A stretch of 64,000 bases of DNA. Origin: Amyelois transitella. Lineage: Eukaryota > Arthropoda > Insecta > Lepidoptera > Pyralidae. The notes under the pieces were generated by a model that was not told the origin of the DNA, made no database searches, and saw only the letters and a list, made by a program, of their open reading frames with translations. Where the stretch lies: positions 4,987,501-5,051,500 of the forward strand of contig NC_083510.1 of assembly GCF_032362555.1 (NCBI RefSeq). The letters are read 5' to 3'. Positions within the stretch are counted from its first letter, which is position 1; every line of letters begins with the position of its first letter. Both the position numbers and the translations under genes were made by a program. Shown in pieces: positions 48,628 to 61,402 of this stretch.

Positions 48628-48642
48628 AGAAAATATAATAAC

Positions 48643-51600
48643 TTTACATATATTTGGATCTACTTTTTTGCAAAAATGAAATTATTTTTATTATACTAGT
48701 TTTACGGAACCACAAAAGATAAAGTTTCTGGAGTTTACGATTTCCTTTTCATTCCTAGGTATTTTAGTGGAAGTTTTACTCGTACATAGCTATCTGAAAT
48801 GAATAATGTCTCACTAGAATATCTTTAAGTGTATTTGATGTCTGAAAACCTACGTGATAATTAACAACAGAAAGATTTATAAGATAGAGAGAGAAATATA
48901 AGTACCTATATGTGAAATTTAATGGAGATCTCTTCAGTGGTTTTGGCGCGAGAGACGGTAAAACGAACACACTTCATATCTGTATGATTTCATACAATTG
49001 ACGATTTTCACTCACACGTATTTTTAGATCAAAAATTAACAAAACGTTGATCTGCATTTTAATTGATATTTAAGTGAAAGTAGCATGTGTCGTATTCCTC
49101 ATTGTTATTCATTATTCATGCATCAAAATGAATAATTGCATGTATGATGTTCAAAATGAATCGTCGCTTTAAATTGTTAATAACTTGATTAAAACCGAAC
49201 GTTCCGGATTATGAGAAGATTAAAATCGGATTTAACTTGCCCTAACTTTGTTCTCTATTTTATTATTGAACAATATTTACTTACGTAGATAGGTACTAGG
49301 ATTTCCTGAGGTCTTTGCTCTGATGGAAAAATAAAAATATTAAAAATATTAAGATAAAATACATACATGAGGTACATAAGATGAAACAAATATAATGTCG
49401 CTGATTTTTATTTTTGCTATTATTAACAAAGAAAACATTTTTTTTTTAATTTTCTTTGTCAAAATCTGATATTATTAATGAAGATTGATTTAAAAAGTAA
49501 ATAGGGGACAGCAACAACATGTACTAACCGAACAAACATCAAAAGTGGGAAGCGCGAAGATAATAGGTACAGATAAGTGAATAGATTACAAGAAACTAGG
49601 AGAGACAAGTTAATGATATAAATTTCACAAACCTGTCACGTGCTACCCCACCATCCTACCTAGTTCAGGCATGCCGGACATTCACGCGCGGAAAATTCTG
49701 GAATGTCTCTGCGGGCAATACAAATTTTGATAGCCAACAGAAAATGTGTGACCTTCGGGCATGAATACAGAATTTTTGGTCTATTTCTATAAGTCCTTAT
49801 ATTTATTCGATAAAACTGAAAAAAAAAAATAACAGTCTAGTTGTTTGTGCTATGCCTTGATGAATGTGCAATAATCATCTTTCTTTATTGTCCTTCAGTT
49901 TTGCCCAGAGGTTCGTACTGGGCAGGAATTACCGGGAACAAATAAAAGTAAGAAGGTAGCTAATATCACTCCCGCAACTCCAGTCAATATTTGTGCCAAT
50001 TTTTTTTATAATCGGTCGGAAATACGTGTAAGTGTATGAGTTACAAATAATAATATCTACAAATGTATATTATGTGGGTTCAGAGCTACATGCGTTCATA
50101 CCTATTTCTTTTAAGTATAAGGAAAAAAGAATACCAAATATATTTCCACCAATTTGTATTACGCTCTGAATAAGCAAAGCGTTTTTGATTCGGCGCCAAA
50201 AGGCTAGCCTGGCGTTGGCATCTTACAAGAAAAATATTTTAAAAATTAAGACAAAAATAAACAACGGGGGTTAGAAAGAACTGGCACGCTCAGTCATAAT
50301 GCGACAAAGAAAAATTAATTGAAAAAAAAAAGAGATGAAATAACAGCTATATTACATTCGTCATGCGATTCGCGTCCCTTTTAAATTAATTATTGACATT
50401 TGTGTATAAAACGTTACTTATTTTCTTCTTAATGTCGCGTTCGATTTTCACGACGGAAACTTACATATAATGTTTAGCTTAAGTTTGTCAGCTCGTTAAT
50501 TGAATGATAACATGAGTTGAACGTAAATATCGTCATGTCAACGAACACAATTACACCCTTGTTAGGGTTACAAACTTAAAAAGGAAAACTTAAACATATG
50601 AAGTTTGTTAACCGCTTTTTGGTTTTACTTGATGTTTTTGATGACACAAAATGGTTATGTTAATTATAAAAAAATACAATTTTAAAAAGAAAAAAATGAG
50701 AAGACAAGAGAACATTGGACCAAAAAAAAAGAAATAAGCTTTATGTGCAACATTTACCTTAAGGCTATTTAGCTTTTGCTTAGTATAATTTAAAATCAAA
50801 TCAAGGAAATATAAAAACCATTTATTATACACTGGACCTGCGCTATCTACATGGAGAGGATAATATTTGTAGCAATTAAAGTAGAGACTCAAGCAAACTT
50901 TGTTCTCGCTGCTCGATAACAAACAATAATGAGTAAGCTAAACGCAAGTAGTGCTAACTTCTGTATAAAGTAAAGAGAGAATAAATGCTTTTTCCTTGCT
51001 ACACATAATCCCGGCTTATAAACGCTAACTAAGTTTGTATATTAGTTGTTACTTCATTTGCTTTGTCTTCTTAGCATTTTTTTTTATTTCACATAAAAGT
51101 ATATAGAAAATAATACTTGTTCTAGGATTAAGAGTAACCTTTTCTGTTACTGTTCTGGTGAGATTTTCAAAAGGGAGTCACGTCATGAGATCCTAGTGGA
51201 TGGCGGATAAGAACTATGATTAGGTACACAGGCAGACACGTGGGTGACAACTCCATTCTTGAATTCCCGTGGTTCATATAGACGAGACAATATATTCATA
51301 CCTCAAACGAAATAATTATATTTACATGTCTTGTAGGTATTCCACGTACTGACTCACGTGAGGTTTATATAATTACTTGTGTTCACCGCAAGCGTTGGGT
51401 TGTAACATTAACTTTTTCGCCTTAATTAAATTCAAAGTTGTGTACGTTGTAATACTTTGCTTATAATGTAAAACGTAGGTATATAGAAGGTTATTTGAAA
51501 TTATCTGGATGAATTAATTAAGCTCCAGGCTAGTTGCCATACTGATCTGATAGCGAAGAAAAAACAAAATGTATGCCAGCTGCACGGTAAGATATCTCTA
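48643..51600. other. Non-coding stretch
   Basis: AT-rich, no recognised gene. The frame at 50608-50922 (minus) has low-complexity hydrophobic composition and no domain. Confidence 0.45.
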
Positions 51601-51649
51601 TCTATCACGGTATCATGCCTATTAAAAGTACAGATTCACCTTTGCATCG

Positions 51650-52260
51650 GAATACTCATGTTGGATTTCGTAGTACAATTCTGCCTTTTCAATATTTTTT
51701 TGTCTCAGTGCAGGCTTCAGCGCGGTGGCGCCGCGCCGGCTGGTACCATGTTTGCATTAAGCCATTTACCTTTATTAGTATTAATTTGTCAGAATAGGAG
51801 GTCGCTGCAGCCCGGCGCCTGTCTCCTACACGAACTGGGTCAATGACAGACCCGCCGAGAATAGAACCGACGCTTTAGGGTTGGACCAGTTCTATTGTTA
51901 CCCATCGCTGGTGAGAACTCGAGACGGGACGTTGTTGCATGAATTGATGTGGGGACCCTAAGTAGACGAGTTATACTCGATGCTTGCTTCAAACTTTCTT
52001 TTGACAAAGAACGGCTTTGCTGAGATTCATAAGCCACCATTATTCCACTGAATGAACGGAGGGCTTTGTTACACTTAGCGGCGTAGCGTCTTCCTACGGA
52101 TTAGAGATGAGTTTCATTGAAGCTCCCGGTTAGTTCGTAAATGTGATTCAGAGCGAGTTGTGTTCTTAGTCAGGAATATGTTGACTTGCCTTTTAGTGTC
52201 TAGGGCGTCGGCAGAGAGGTGTGCCTAAGTTCAAACTAATCTGGGTGTGACGGCGGCACC
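51650..52260 (+). other. GC-richer island with a possible signal-peptide exon
   Basis: An acceptor-like TTTTTTTGTCTCAG ends near 51711. Downstream, ATG 51750 opens MFALSHLPLLVLICQNRRSL, hydrophobic like a signal peptide, and runs 32 codons to a stop. Base composition differs from the surrounding AT-rich DNA. It could be a first coding exon of a secreted or membrane protein whose donor lies inside the frame, but no strong donor was found. Weak call. Confidence 0.2.
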
Positions 52261-55200
52261 GTACTTGCTATTCTATTAGAGTAAAACACAGTTTGTTATC
52301 TAGATAGCTAGTTTCCAAACTGAAACAGTATAATTAAAAATAAATTGTTATGTAAATGAGAAGCAGGGTCGTTATTAGATTTAGCGCTTCCTGCCGAAAT
52401 GAGAAATTGGCTCGTGTATACCTACTTGTAACGGTTACAAGGCGGGTGCTTCGTATTAATATTAATTTCTTAGCTATCGGCCTAGTTTCTAATTGAAATC
52501 GCGGAATGAACAATATCGCATATCTTCAGATTTAGGTACATAGGTAATTTTATATTTATTTTTGGTTTAATAAGTAGCAATAAGCAGACATCATTATTTC
52601 AATCTGTTACATAAGTTTGAGCTATTGTTTTAAGATTTGATTGGTAATTTTACATTGAGTTTTAAATTTTCTAAATAACAATCGTAAAGTTAAAATATCT
52701 TTCTTCAATTCTGAAATTTCAAGAAGACCAAAATGTGTTCATCAGTTATTAGAGTGTGAAAGAGCAATAAGCTATGAAATATAATTTCCACTTTTTCGGC
52801 TCACAGTATCTTTCACGTACAAGAGAAAAAAAGTGTTCTTAGAAGTAAAATGGATATCTTAAACTTACCACATTTTATATGATATAAGTAAGCATAAGCT
52901 TTGTATCCATGAGCAAATTTAATAAAAATACAATCCCTACTTGAATGAAAATACCCTAAGCAGAAGGAAAAGGAATAGTCGAGGGGTAAATACAATTCTG
53001 TCTGATTATCTCCAATTTGCTGAGTTTATACCCTTTTGTGGGTAGTCAAATAAAATAAATACAATTCATGCAAACAAAACACTATAGAAATGAAACTTTT
53101 AAATTTGGAATTACTGAGATAAATGTTATTGGTTGCTTCTTACAAATTGCGCGGACTTGAGGCTACGTTTGTTTCCCTAGTTTCAATTTAACTGAAGATT
53201 ATTTGAAATATTGTTTTTAATAAATCTGATCACGGCTTCTATGTTGTTGACTTTACATTTGAACTTCTTTTCTTTTAAGTAAAACGCGAACGAATATTAG
53301 AAAGGGATTGATTTTGCGTTGTCTCTGAAGAAATGTCTTGTACACAACAGGATACGTGCCTTATATTTCTGTGCATTATAGAATCCAAGAGATAAAATCA
53401 CAAATATTTTTTTATGCAAATGTAGACTGTACGCATTAGCTACGCCCATACTCATGCTCTTTAAGCCTACGAGATCTCGTAGAGCAAATGCTACGAATTT
53501 CTCATCGTACTACGATCGCCTTCGATTAACGTGACGTTTTTTGTGTATTTTTCTTTATGAGTGTAGTATATACTATTTACCATTTATTATGAATGTTAAA
53601 AGATTTAACTAAGAATCTCATTTTAAAAGCAACTTTAGAGCTGAAGTCTAACAGCAAAGAACGAAACACATAAAAATGAGAAATATAATCCTGGCACAAA
53701 TAAAAGAAAATATAAACAAAGATTGCTTAAATTATAGACGTTTGGACTGGGATATGTCCAATTGCCATGTTTAATGTACAGAAATAAATCTTTCATTAAA
53801 CCTAGGCATTTTGTTTTGATTTTAAATATGACCAGATAAATAAAGTTAAGGGGCAAGGTGAGTCGGAGGCGCACACAACCGTATAATCAAGGACGTTTCA
53901 AGGATGTCTATGTTAAACCTAGAGTCGGTCTACATATTTTAATTCCGAATTTCAATTCATCATGGTTCTTTTATATCGTATCTTGGTATATCGAACAAAA
54001 ATTCGGCGCCGTATCCTTTTCGTAAATTCTTAGTTTTTGGTACGTTTTATGTCAAACTTTACATGCTGTGTTACATGATCTGGATATTAAATATCTTGAC
54101 ATGTCATTTTTGTGAAGAGCAAATAAACGTTTATAATTATTATTTGTCCATTTCGTGATTGTATACTTTTGTAACATTTATTAATTTCCCTACAGTTAAA
54201 ATAATTGTAGACATTACGATAAAACTGATAACTCGGGCAACATTTTACAAAGTGCAAGTTATTTTATCGAACACAGCATTAAATTGGTGAGCTACCTACT
54301 CGTATAAACTACGGGTTTTGGTCAAATTGAAATGAACAACTGCAATTATAAAACTTTAACTAGCGAAGTTTTGACTACGGCAGCTTTAGTCTATAGAATC
54401 ATTTATTGTGCTATGCTACAAAAAGCGTTTAGTGAAAAGTTGTTTAAATTTAATGCGTGCAAAAATAAAAATGGCGATTATTTAAACCACATTTCTATGG
54501 TAATGTTTATGGACCCGTTGCAATTTTTTTTTAGTTAGAATTGCACAAGGGTCCTGGTATTAGTTTGGTTATTAGTTTACTGCATGCAAAGACGGATAGC
54601 AACAAAAAAGGTATTAATACTGAAACACTATTAGTACTACCACAGCATTTATTAACAATCCTTACACTTTGAAGGTGTAATAAGTCTTTCCTATTTTTTA
54701 TGAATAAAGTATCGTAAGATCATAAGTTCGAACATTAAGCATTCACATATAATATCAGCGAGTATGATTTCGAGGTAAAGCCACATACGTGAAGCGGATC
54801 AGTCGCCGTCAGCGTGGGATAATAGTATTTGGCTCTATAAGTGGGTTACTCAAACTAGGGTAGCCGCACAGATGACAATTCTCATAATCCTTTTACTATT
54901 GCAGTAGCTAAGCGAGTGGTAACCAGCTCTACCGTTATGTACATCATAAAAAAATATAAGTCCTAATGACGCACAGGGTAGAAAGGGCCGAAAGTAATAA
55001 GAGGTTTCTCTCAGTTTCAATTAATATTAAAGTAGTATACACACAATGGTAAGTACAAGTATGCGGGATAGAGATGTATGCTATGGGTTTCGAATCGATT
55101 TGCAATTCATATGAAAGACTCACGAAATCAGTCTCCCTTGTGAACTGGCACCGTGAATTGGTTCCTATTATTACTTTTTCAAATAGAGGCGTCTGTACCC

Positions 55201-57034
55201 ATCCTTAACCGATTGTGGACCCAAAAATTCCGATGAGATTGCTCCATGTTTGCCTTCCTCAAATTTAGCATTGACAGAATTGGTAAAGCTACAAATGGTA
55301 TATTAGAACGTATGCGTTTGGGTTATATCTATGAATAACATTATTGTTGCCCATTTTTTATTAAGGGCATTGTGTAACATATAGAATATGTTATTTCTAA
55401 TGATGATCTTGGGTTGAAATCAAATCTGCTTATCTAAGTGAAGAAACGAAATTACATTTTCAGATTATTATTTTTTTTAATCTAATAAGCCAACTTTTTG
55501 CAGTGTATTCTGCAAACAGAAAATATTTTCACCTAGTTAACTACTAGAGTTTCAAAGAGATGGCCAGATGCAGCGTGGTAGAAGTATGAAAGTTTAACGA
55601 CATTAAATATTTACCATTTTCTATCCGAGGCTTCAGACGCTTACGTCCCATTTTCCCGTTTGATTTATGCTCCCCAGACGGAATACCTACTTATGCCACC
55701 TTGAGAATATACGGAATCGACAAATATTGTACATAACCAGCTTGTTACTTTATTGACTTGGAAATGATTAGGCGTAGAGGAAATATTTTATGAGACGCTC
55801 TGTGGGGAAACATGTATTGGGTACCGATCGATAACTCTTTACATATCTATACAGCGCACATACTGTAGGTACAATTGAAAATATATATGGTCATCTAGAT
55901 ATTTAAATCTAAAATGTTTTAATTTTTTAATGTATTTTTGAGAGTTTGGCCTGCCTTAAAACTATGTCTAAGTATTGTACACAATCTATATTTCTTTTTT
56001 GTTAAAAAAAAACAAATGACTTTTTTCCACTGTTCATATCATTATTTTTCCAGAAGTGGTTTTTGGTTTATATTGTATAGCGATGGATACAATTGAGTTT
56101 TTAATTTTTTTAAAAACCTTACGTCATAACAGCAGTAAGACAATTCTCGTATAAGACAAATTAAGTTTCATTCAAAACATGGGTAGTCTATTTTTAATTA
56201 TAATAAACCATCTTAGTTCTGTCCGAGTACCTGAACCGCACACCGTAATTTCCCCTACTATTTCTCAATTTACAGCGCACCATTTATCTTTATTTTTTTC
56301 CAGACCGATCCATCTTATTTCAGTTCCTAAGACTGTTAAATGAGACACAGCGGCTTTCAGGCGATATATCGATGTTGAATGAATTTTCTGAAGCTTGAGA
56401 AACACGCATTTAATTAACTTTAAGAAGAGCCCGGAGTTCGCGTTCAATCGGTGAATGGAAGAACTTTTACAAAAGCGCAAAAAACTAACCATCTGTTTTA
56501 TTTCACGTCACAACCGGTCTCGTTCAACTTTATTTTCCCTTATTTAGCACAGAGACCGTGAGGAAAAACTGTTTTCATTTTTTTAAGAGGAGTCCTAGAT
56601 AAAAGCCAGTAAGGCATTAAGACGTAACCATATATAAATATGTATTGTACAGTAGCTAACAAGTACGTTGATATCTCCCAAATATATCATAATTACCCAA
56701 TTACCATAAAAGCATCCCGTAACTCATAAATATAAACGGGCTTAAGCGGGCGTGTTGAATTCAAGCACGGCTTATCTTTCCTACGTACGGAAATAATCTG
56801 ATGCCTCTTGGTTATTACATTCGCGAGCAACATTCTACATTGGAAGTTAATATTGACTGAAATATCGAATCGGTAAAGAGCAATGTTAAAATGCGTGATG
56901 CACAGAAAGGCACAGGTTCAAATCCCTCCTCTGCCATGAATTAAAAGTTACATTTGTTTGAATACTAACTCGACTTCAGAAATTTAGATGTGCAACCATG
57001 ATCGATCCAATACGGGTTAGGTTTAACTGAATGG
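52261..57034. other. Non-coding stretch with a tRNA-like relic
   Basis: At 56908-56935 the plus strand has GGCACAGGTTCAAATCCCTC followed by CTCTGCCA, containing an exact B-box (GGTTCAAATCC) and a plausible acceptor 3' strand. No matching 5' acceptor strand (GGCAGAG) lies upstream, so it is a relic or SINE part, not a tRNA gene. Otherwise nothing was recognised. Confidence 0.4.
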
Positions 57035-57170
57035 ATTGCGGAGGTCACATGTTAGTCGCTTCGTGTAAAAACCTGACTCACCCAATTCAGAATCCCTGGT
57101 CAAAGACATACCCCGGGCTCCTCTCCAGAGTGGTGAGGATGCAACCGAGACTAAAGCCAGGAGGAAGAAG
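57035..57170 (+). repeat. SINE family B copy
   Basis: ATTGCGGAGGTCACATGTTA, GTCGCTTCGTGTAAAAACCTG, GAATCCCTGGTCAAAGACAT, GGGCTCCTCTCCAGAGTGGT and AGCCAGGAGGAAGAAG; the best-preserved family B member here. Confidence 0.7.
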
Positions 57171-57534
57171 GTTTCAAACTTAAAAACAAAGAAATTAATT
57201 GATAATTAAAAACTCAAATCCCGTCTGCCTCATAATTGGCTTCAAAAACATAAAATCTGTAAAGATAACAAATAAGCCCACTGAAATCATTATAATAAGC
57301 CCATTGATTTGATACCCAATGCAGTTTTTGAAACAATCTTTTTCTTCATTAAATAGGTAGCATATGAATGCCGTTATTTTTACATTTTACTTATGTCACA
57401 TACTTGTGATACTCTAATAATTATGAATGTAACATATTATTCATTATTCATAACTAATTATTGTTTTATATTTACATATACATATGTAGTAACCTAAATT
57501 CTGGTTATCCTTCTCGCCGATTGTAAGATGTTTA

Positions 57535-57575
57535 AGTCCCTTATGGGGTAGACAAAGCCAATCGTCTCGATAACT
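57535..57575 (-). repeat. SINE family A tail fragment
   Basis: On the plus strand it reads AAGTCCCTTATGGGGTAGAC followed by AAAGCCAATCGTCTCGA, complement of the family A tail. Confidence 0.5.
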
Positions 57576-57877
57576 TTACTTACTTTACCATCTGCAGAAA
57601 CCACACGGCACTTTCCTTGCAGTTTTGTAAAAAGAAAGAATACAAGAGCTAGTTAACGCTAATCACGCTTTGATTACGTGTGGAACAAGCAGACTTGATA
57701 TACAAGCCATGTAAATATGGCTCGTACCCCTGTAATCATGTTTGTTAGTGTGCGCTATTCTGTAGGTACGCAAATTACTTGCCGTTATGAGAAATTATAT
57801 CGTGTGCTATATTTGGTTTCGTATTTGAAATGTTCAGAGTATAATATTTACGGTTATACATAAAGAAATCACGTCTT

Positions 57878-57981
57878 ACATACATACATACATAAAATCA
57901 CGCCTCTTTCCCGGAGGGGTAGGCAGAGACTACCTCTTTCCACTTGCCACGATCTCTGCATACTTCTTTCGCTTCGTCCAC
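57878..57981 (-). mobile_element. 5'-truncated LINE insertion with exact 12-bp target-site duplication
   Basis: The last 104 bp of the LINE, very close in sequence to copy 1 (31091 onward), with its (TATG)n tail. Direct repeats AAATCACGTCTT at 57866-57877 and 57982-57993 flank it. Severe 5' truncation is usual for target-primed reverse transcription. Confidence 0.92.
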
Positions 57982-57993
57982 AAATCACGTCTT

Positions 57994-59790
57994 CATCGAA
58001 GATAATGGTATATAAGAGCCGACAATTACCAAAAGATTGGAAGGCCTCGTTCAGCTGTAATGTTTTTAATATATGTTGCAATTATTTAGGAATCCAATAA
58101 AATCGGTATCAATAAATCTAATTGTCCATATTTTAAATGCGAAAATAAGTCTGTCCGTTACTGTTACGCTTTCGTAGCTTGACTGATTTTAATATAAGTA
58201 CCTATGTTATTCTAAATGAATATCATTAACTACCAGAGGTTATACATATGCAATTTTTTCCAGAAATTTTAGAATAGCGTAGCGCCGGGTAAAAGCTGTT
58301 TAATGTATATGTAATTCTTATAAACGTGTTTGATGGCTACATACGACACCCATTTCTTTTTGCCTTCCATCTTGTCGATTATACAGCAGGCGATGTAGTG
58401 AAGTATCAAATTGTCAAAAATAGGTCAAGTGCGAGTTCTATCGATCAGAACAACTACAGCTGTTCGTTAAACGATTCTCAGAAAATTCTAAGATTTTCTT
58501 TGATGTTGGAATTCTAAAAATATTGTTTAATCAAACTTGTAAGTGGGTAAATACACTTGCTTTGTAATATTTAGAGATTATAGAAATCGACATTATTATT
58601 AAAACTAATATTTATTTAGAGAGAAGAATAAATGGAATAAAATACTATTTTTGCTTTTTTAAATTTTTGTTCGTAATGAATAGGTACCTGCTTAGACTTT
58701 TCGTAATGATTACAACTTTATAAGCCTTTTAAAGTAACAGCGGCTACATTTATTCTTAGAAATTCCTATACTACAAAGGCCGAGATGTCTAGTAGTTATG
58801 CTTAGTCAAACCAATATTGTTTTTGAATTGGGATCATTCTTGGAGATTCAGACAATTCCTTCAAGCTGAGTTGGCGAACACTCGAAAGTCTTCAAATTTC
58901 CAAAGAATCGCGACCGCAAAAGCCAGTTGCCTTTTATTACATTGTTTTTTGTCGCGGGTAAGAGCAAGTAAATAGCGAATATTACTTTTTGTTTCGAATA
59001 AGAATAAGTTGGAAGTAGCTTTATATTTTTTTTTCTAGATAAGAAGACGACAAATAAATAAGGTCTACAGAAATTAAGTAAACATATTTCAGAAAAGTTG
59101 ACAAGAATCCATTTCCGAATTCTATCCGGTAATAGACTCTGAATTACTTTTGGTAGCATGTTATGAAAAAAAAAACAATTTCTCAAACAAATCGAAAAAC
59201 AAATAATTTATCGTTGTGTTATCGAAAAGCGGTCCGAAAACCTTCCTGGAATATAGCATAAAAATTGTATGTATTTGTAAGCTCCTTAATAATACATATT
59301 TCAAGAAAATTCAATTATGTAACTACATTGAAACAAAAATATAACTGTGGGCAAGAAAATTCCGAATCTATTTGTCTTACGATTGTTGCCACGACATAAC
59401 AACTCTCATCTCTCTCACCCTGACTGTCAAAAGGATAGAAAGAGAAAGAAGATAAGACATGTCAACGATCGTGTAAAATCCAGCTGACCAGTATAATCAC
59501 GGCTGTGTAATTACTTCAACCACTAGCACAAAGATTTACTAACAAAAGTTGTATTCGATGTCGTGCTGTTTGCACTTTAACTTAATGTGTTAGATTAAAA
59601 CAAGTTTGTTTGGAAGCAGTAAACCCAAGCGGCATACCTACATTTGTGGCGAGTCAAAGGCCAACTTTCATAAACCCTTCACATAACTGAAGCACTTTCA
59701 GCAAGTATTACAATTATCTGACGTTTTGCCGAGGGTGTAACGATTCAATTTAAGCAGTGAGAGTTTCTTTTATTTTGCGTCGTGTATAGT
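57994..59790. other. Non-coding stretch
   Basis: No recognised gene; short frames lack domains. Confidence 0.4.
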
Positions 59791-59794
59791 TAAC

Positions 59795-59905
59795 TCACTT
59801 TCGTCCGCGTGAAAGTCCGCGTCCCTTTGTCTTTTTTTGTCCTTTATTTATGCAAAATTTCATGGAGATAGGTTCAGTGGTTAAACTGCATAAAAGTTAA
59901 CAAAT
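59795..59905 (+). repeat. Diverged interspersed repeat of the CTTCGTCCGC type
   Basis: CACTTTCGTCCGCGTGAAAG, then CAAAATTTCATGGAGATAGG and TTCAGTGGTTAAACTGCATA correspond to the beginning and end of the repeat at 41034, with the middle missing. Confidence 0.5.
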
Positions 59906-60825
59906 AACACTTGTCCCGTCATCAGACATCAAAACCATTAAATCGATCTCCAAGAAATTTGCACGCAGGGAGCGCCGCATGCGAAAACTAGCAAATAAAT
60001 AAATACACCTTGTCCCAAACAAAGATACTTGACTAAGGAGTATCAAGATTCACGAAATAATAATTTCAAAGTTAGCAGCTTATAGACCATTTCATAAGTA
60101 ATCAGATTGCGATTTCAATTCAACTTAATTATACATTGCCACTGTTCCAGCCTCAGTCAGATATAGAATATTCTATTTCTATTCTTTCTAGGTTAGGTAT
60201 TAAATGGGTCAAGGTGCAATATGCGCAATGAACAGTATAATATGGAAGTGACCTTCCAATCAAACTTCAGCCGCATCGTTAGTCGGTTCTTATTCAGCAA
60301 AACACACTCGAATACAGTTTTAAGATCTTATTTTATACCTTTATAACTTACGTACAAATACGTTTTCGTATTGGGTATGTTGTTTATATCTTTTAATTTT
60401 TTCTCTTTTTTCAGTTTTGACCTCACTTTTCGGTAGAACACATCTGATTTGAACAAGATCTTATGTAAAAATAATTCACATCATAAATCGCGTAGACCAC
60501 ACGAGTTATATAAGAAGATCTGCTCACAAAATCTCGTCAAATCGCAGGGGAATACATGGTTATACTTAGAGTACCTACGCGAGAAAATTACCAACTCTAG
60601 CGTTCTGATACTTCGGCGCTGGCGTCAACTGGGAAAATAATATGAGAAACTTTCTTGATTAGAAACTAAAACAAATAAACCCAACGCGATGTGCAATGAG
60701 CTTGTAGAATTTTCCAATTATACGGGGGTTTATCGTCACAAGCCACGAGTTATGGTTTTATTATATTATTTTCTAGGTAATATGGTTTTCTTATTTATAA
60801 GTTTGTAAAAGTATGAGAGTGCCGT

Positions 60826-61068
60826 ATGGTTCCCGGCACCAAAAGAAAAAAGAAAAGGACCAATCCATATCTTTCGCATGGATGTCTTTAAAGGCGACTA
60901 AGGGATAGGCTTATATACTCGAAATTTTTCTTTTACGCAATGGACTAGCAATCTGACACTTTGAATCTCGATTCGATCATTAAGCTAAACAGCTGAACGT
61001 CGTCTTTTGAAGACTGTTGGCTCTGTCTATCCCACAAGAGATAAAGTCTTTATTATATGTATGTATGT
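60826..61068 (+). repeat. SINE family A, near full-length copy
   Basis: Head GTGCCGTATGGTTCCCGGCA, AGAAAAGGACCAATCCATAT, GGATGTCTTTAAAGGCGACT, AAGCTAAACAGCTGAACGTC, TTGAAGACTGTTGGCTCTGT and tail ending (TATG)n. Flanks GTAAAAGTATGAGAG and GTAAAAGAGAG may be an imperfect target duplication. Confidence 0.75.
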
Positions 61069-61223
61069 TAGTAAAAGAGAGCAGAAGGAAATCTTACGTG
61101 GTTTCTTATTTTGTACATTTTTATGGCCGCTTGAGGAGGTACCTGACATTTAGCCTGTCTTGCAGGACTGTGGTCAAGGTGTGTAACCTGCCTTCTATAC
61201 GCTTTTCTTTTAGTTTTATAAGT

Positions 61224-61327
61224 AAAAAACTCACTTATGTAAGCTTTATATTCAGAAAAGTTAAAGTTTATGTAATGACATAAACTTTAACTTTTCTGAA
61301 TATAAAGCTTACATAAGTGAGTTTTTT
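61224..61327. repeat. Perfect palindrome, 50-bp arms, AATG loop
   Basis: Arms 61224-61273 and 61278-61327 are exact complements; loop AATG at 61274-61277. It contains AAGCTTTATATTCAGAAAAG and its complement. Its 104 bp would extrude as a cruciform or form a hairpin RNA if transcribed. Confidence 0.95.
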
Positions 61328-61328
61328 T

Positions 61329-61402
61329 AGCAGGATTGATAAATAAGTACGCCTCACATAAATAATGATTTATGTGAGGCGTACTTATTTATCAATCCTG
61401 CT
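61329..61402. repeat. Perfect palindrome, 35-bp arms, AATG loop
   Basis: Arms 61329-61363 and 61368-61402 are exact complements around AATG (61364-61367). It is one base away from the preceding palindrome but unrelated in arm sequence (AGCAGGATTGATAAATAAGT and complement). Confidence 0.95.

Noticed and set aside
56867..56936. Possible tRNA gene on the plus strand
   Set aside because: B-box and acceptor 3' strand are present, but no complementary 5' acceptor strand or clear A-box.
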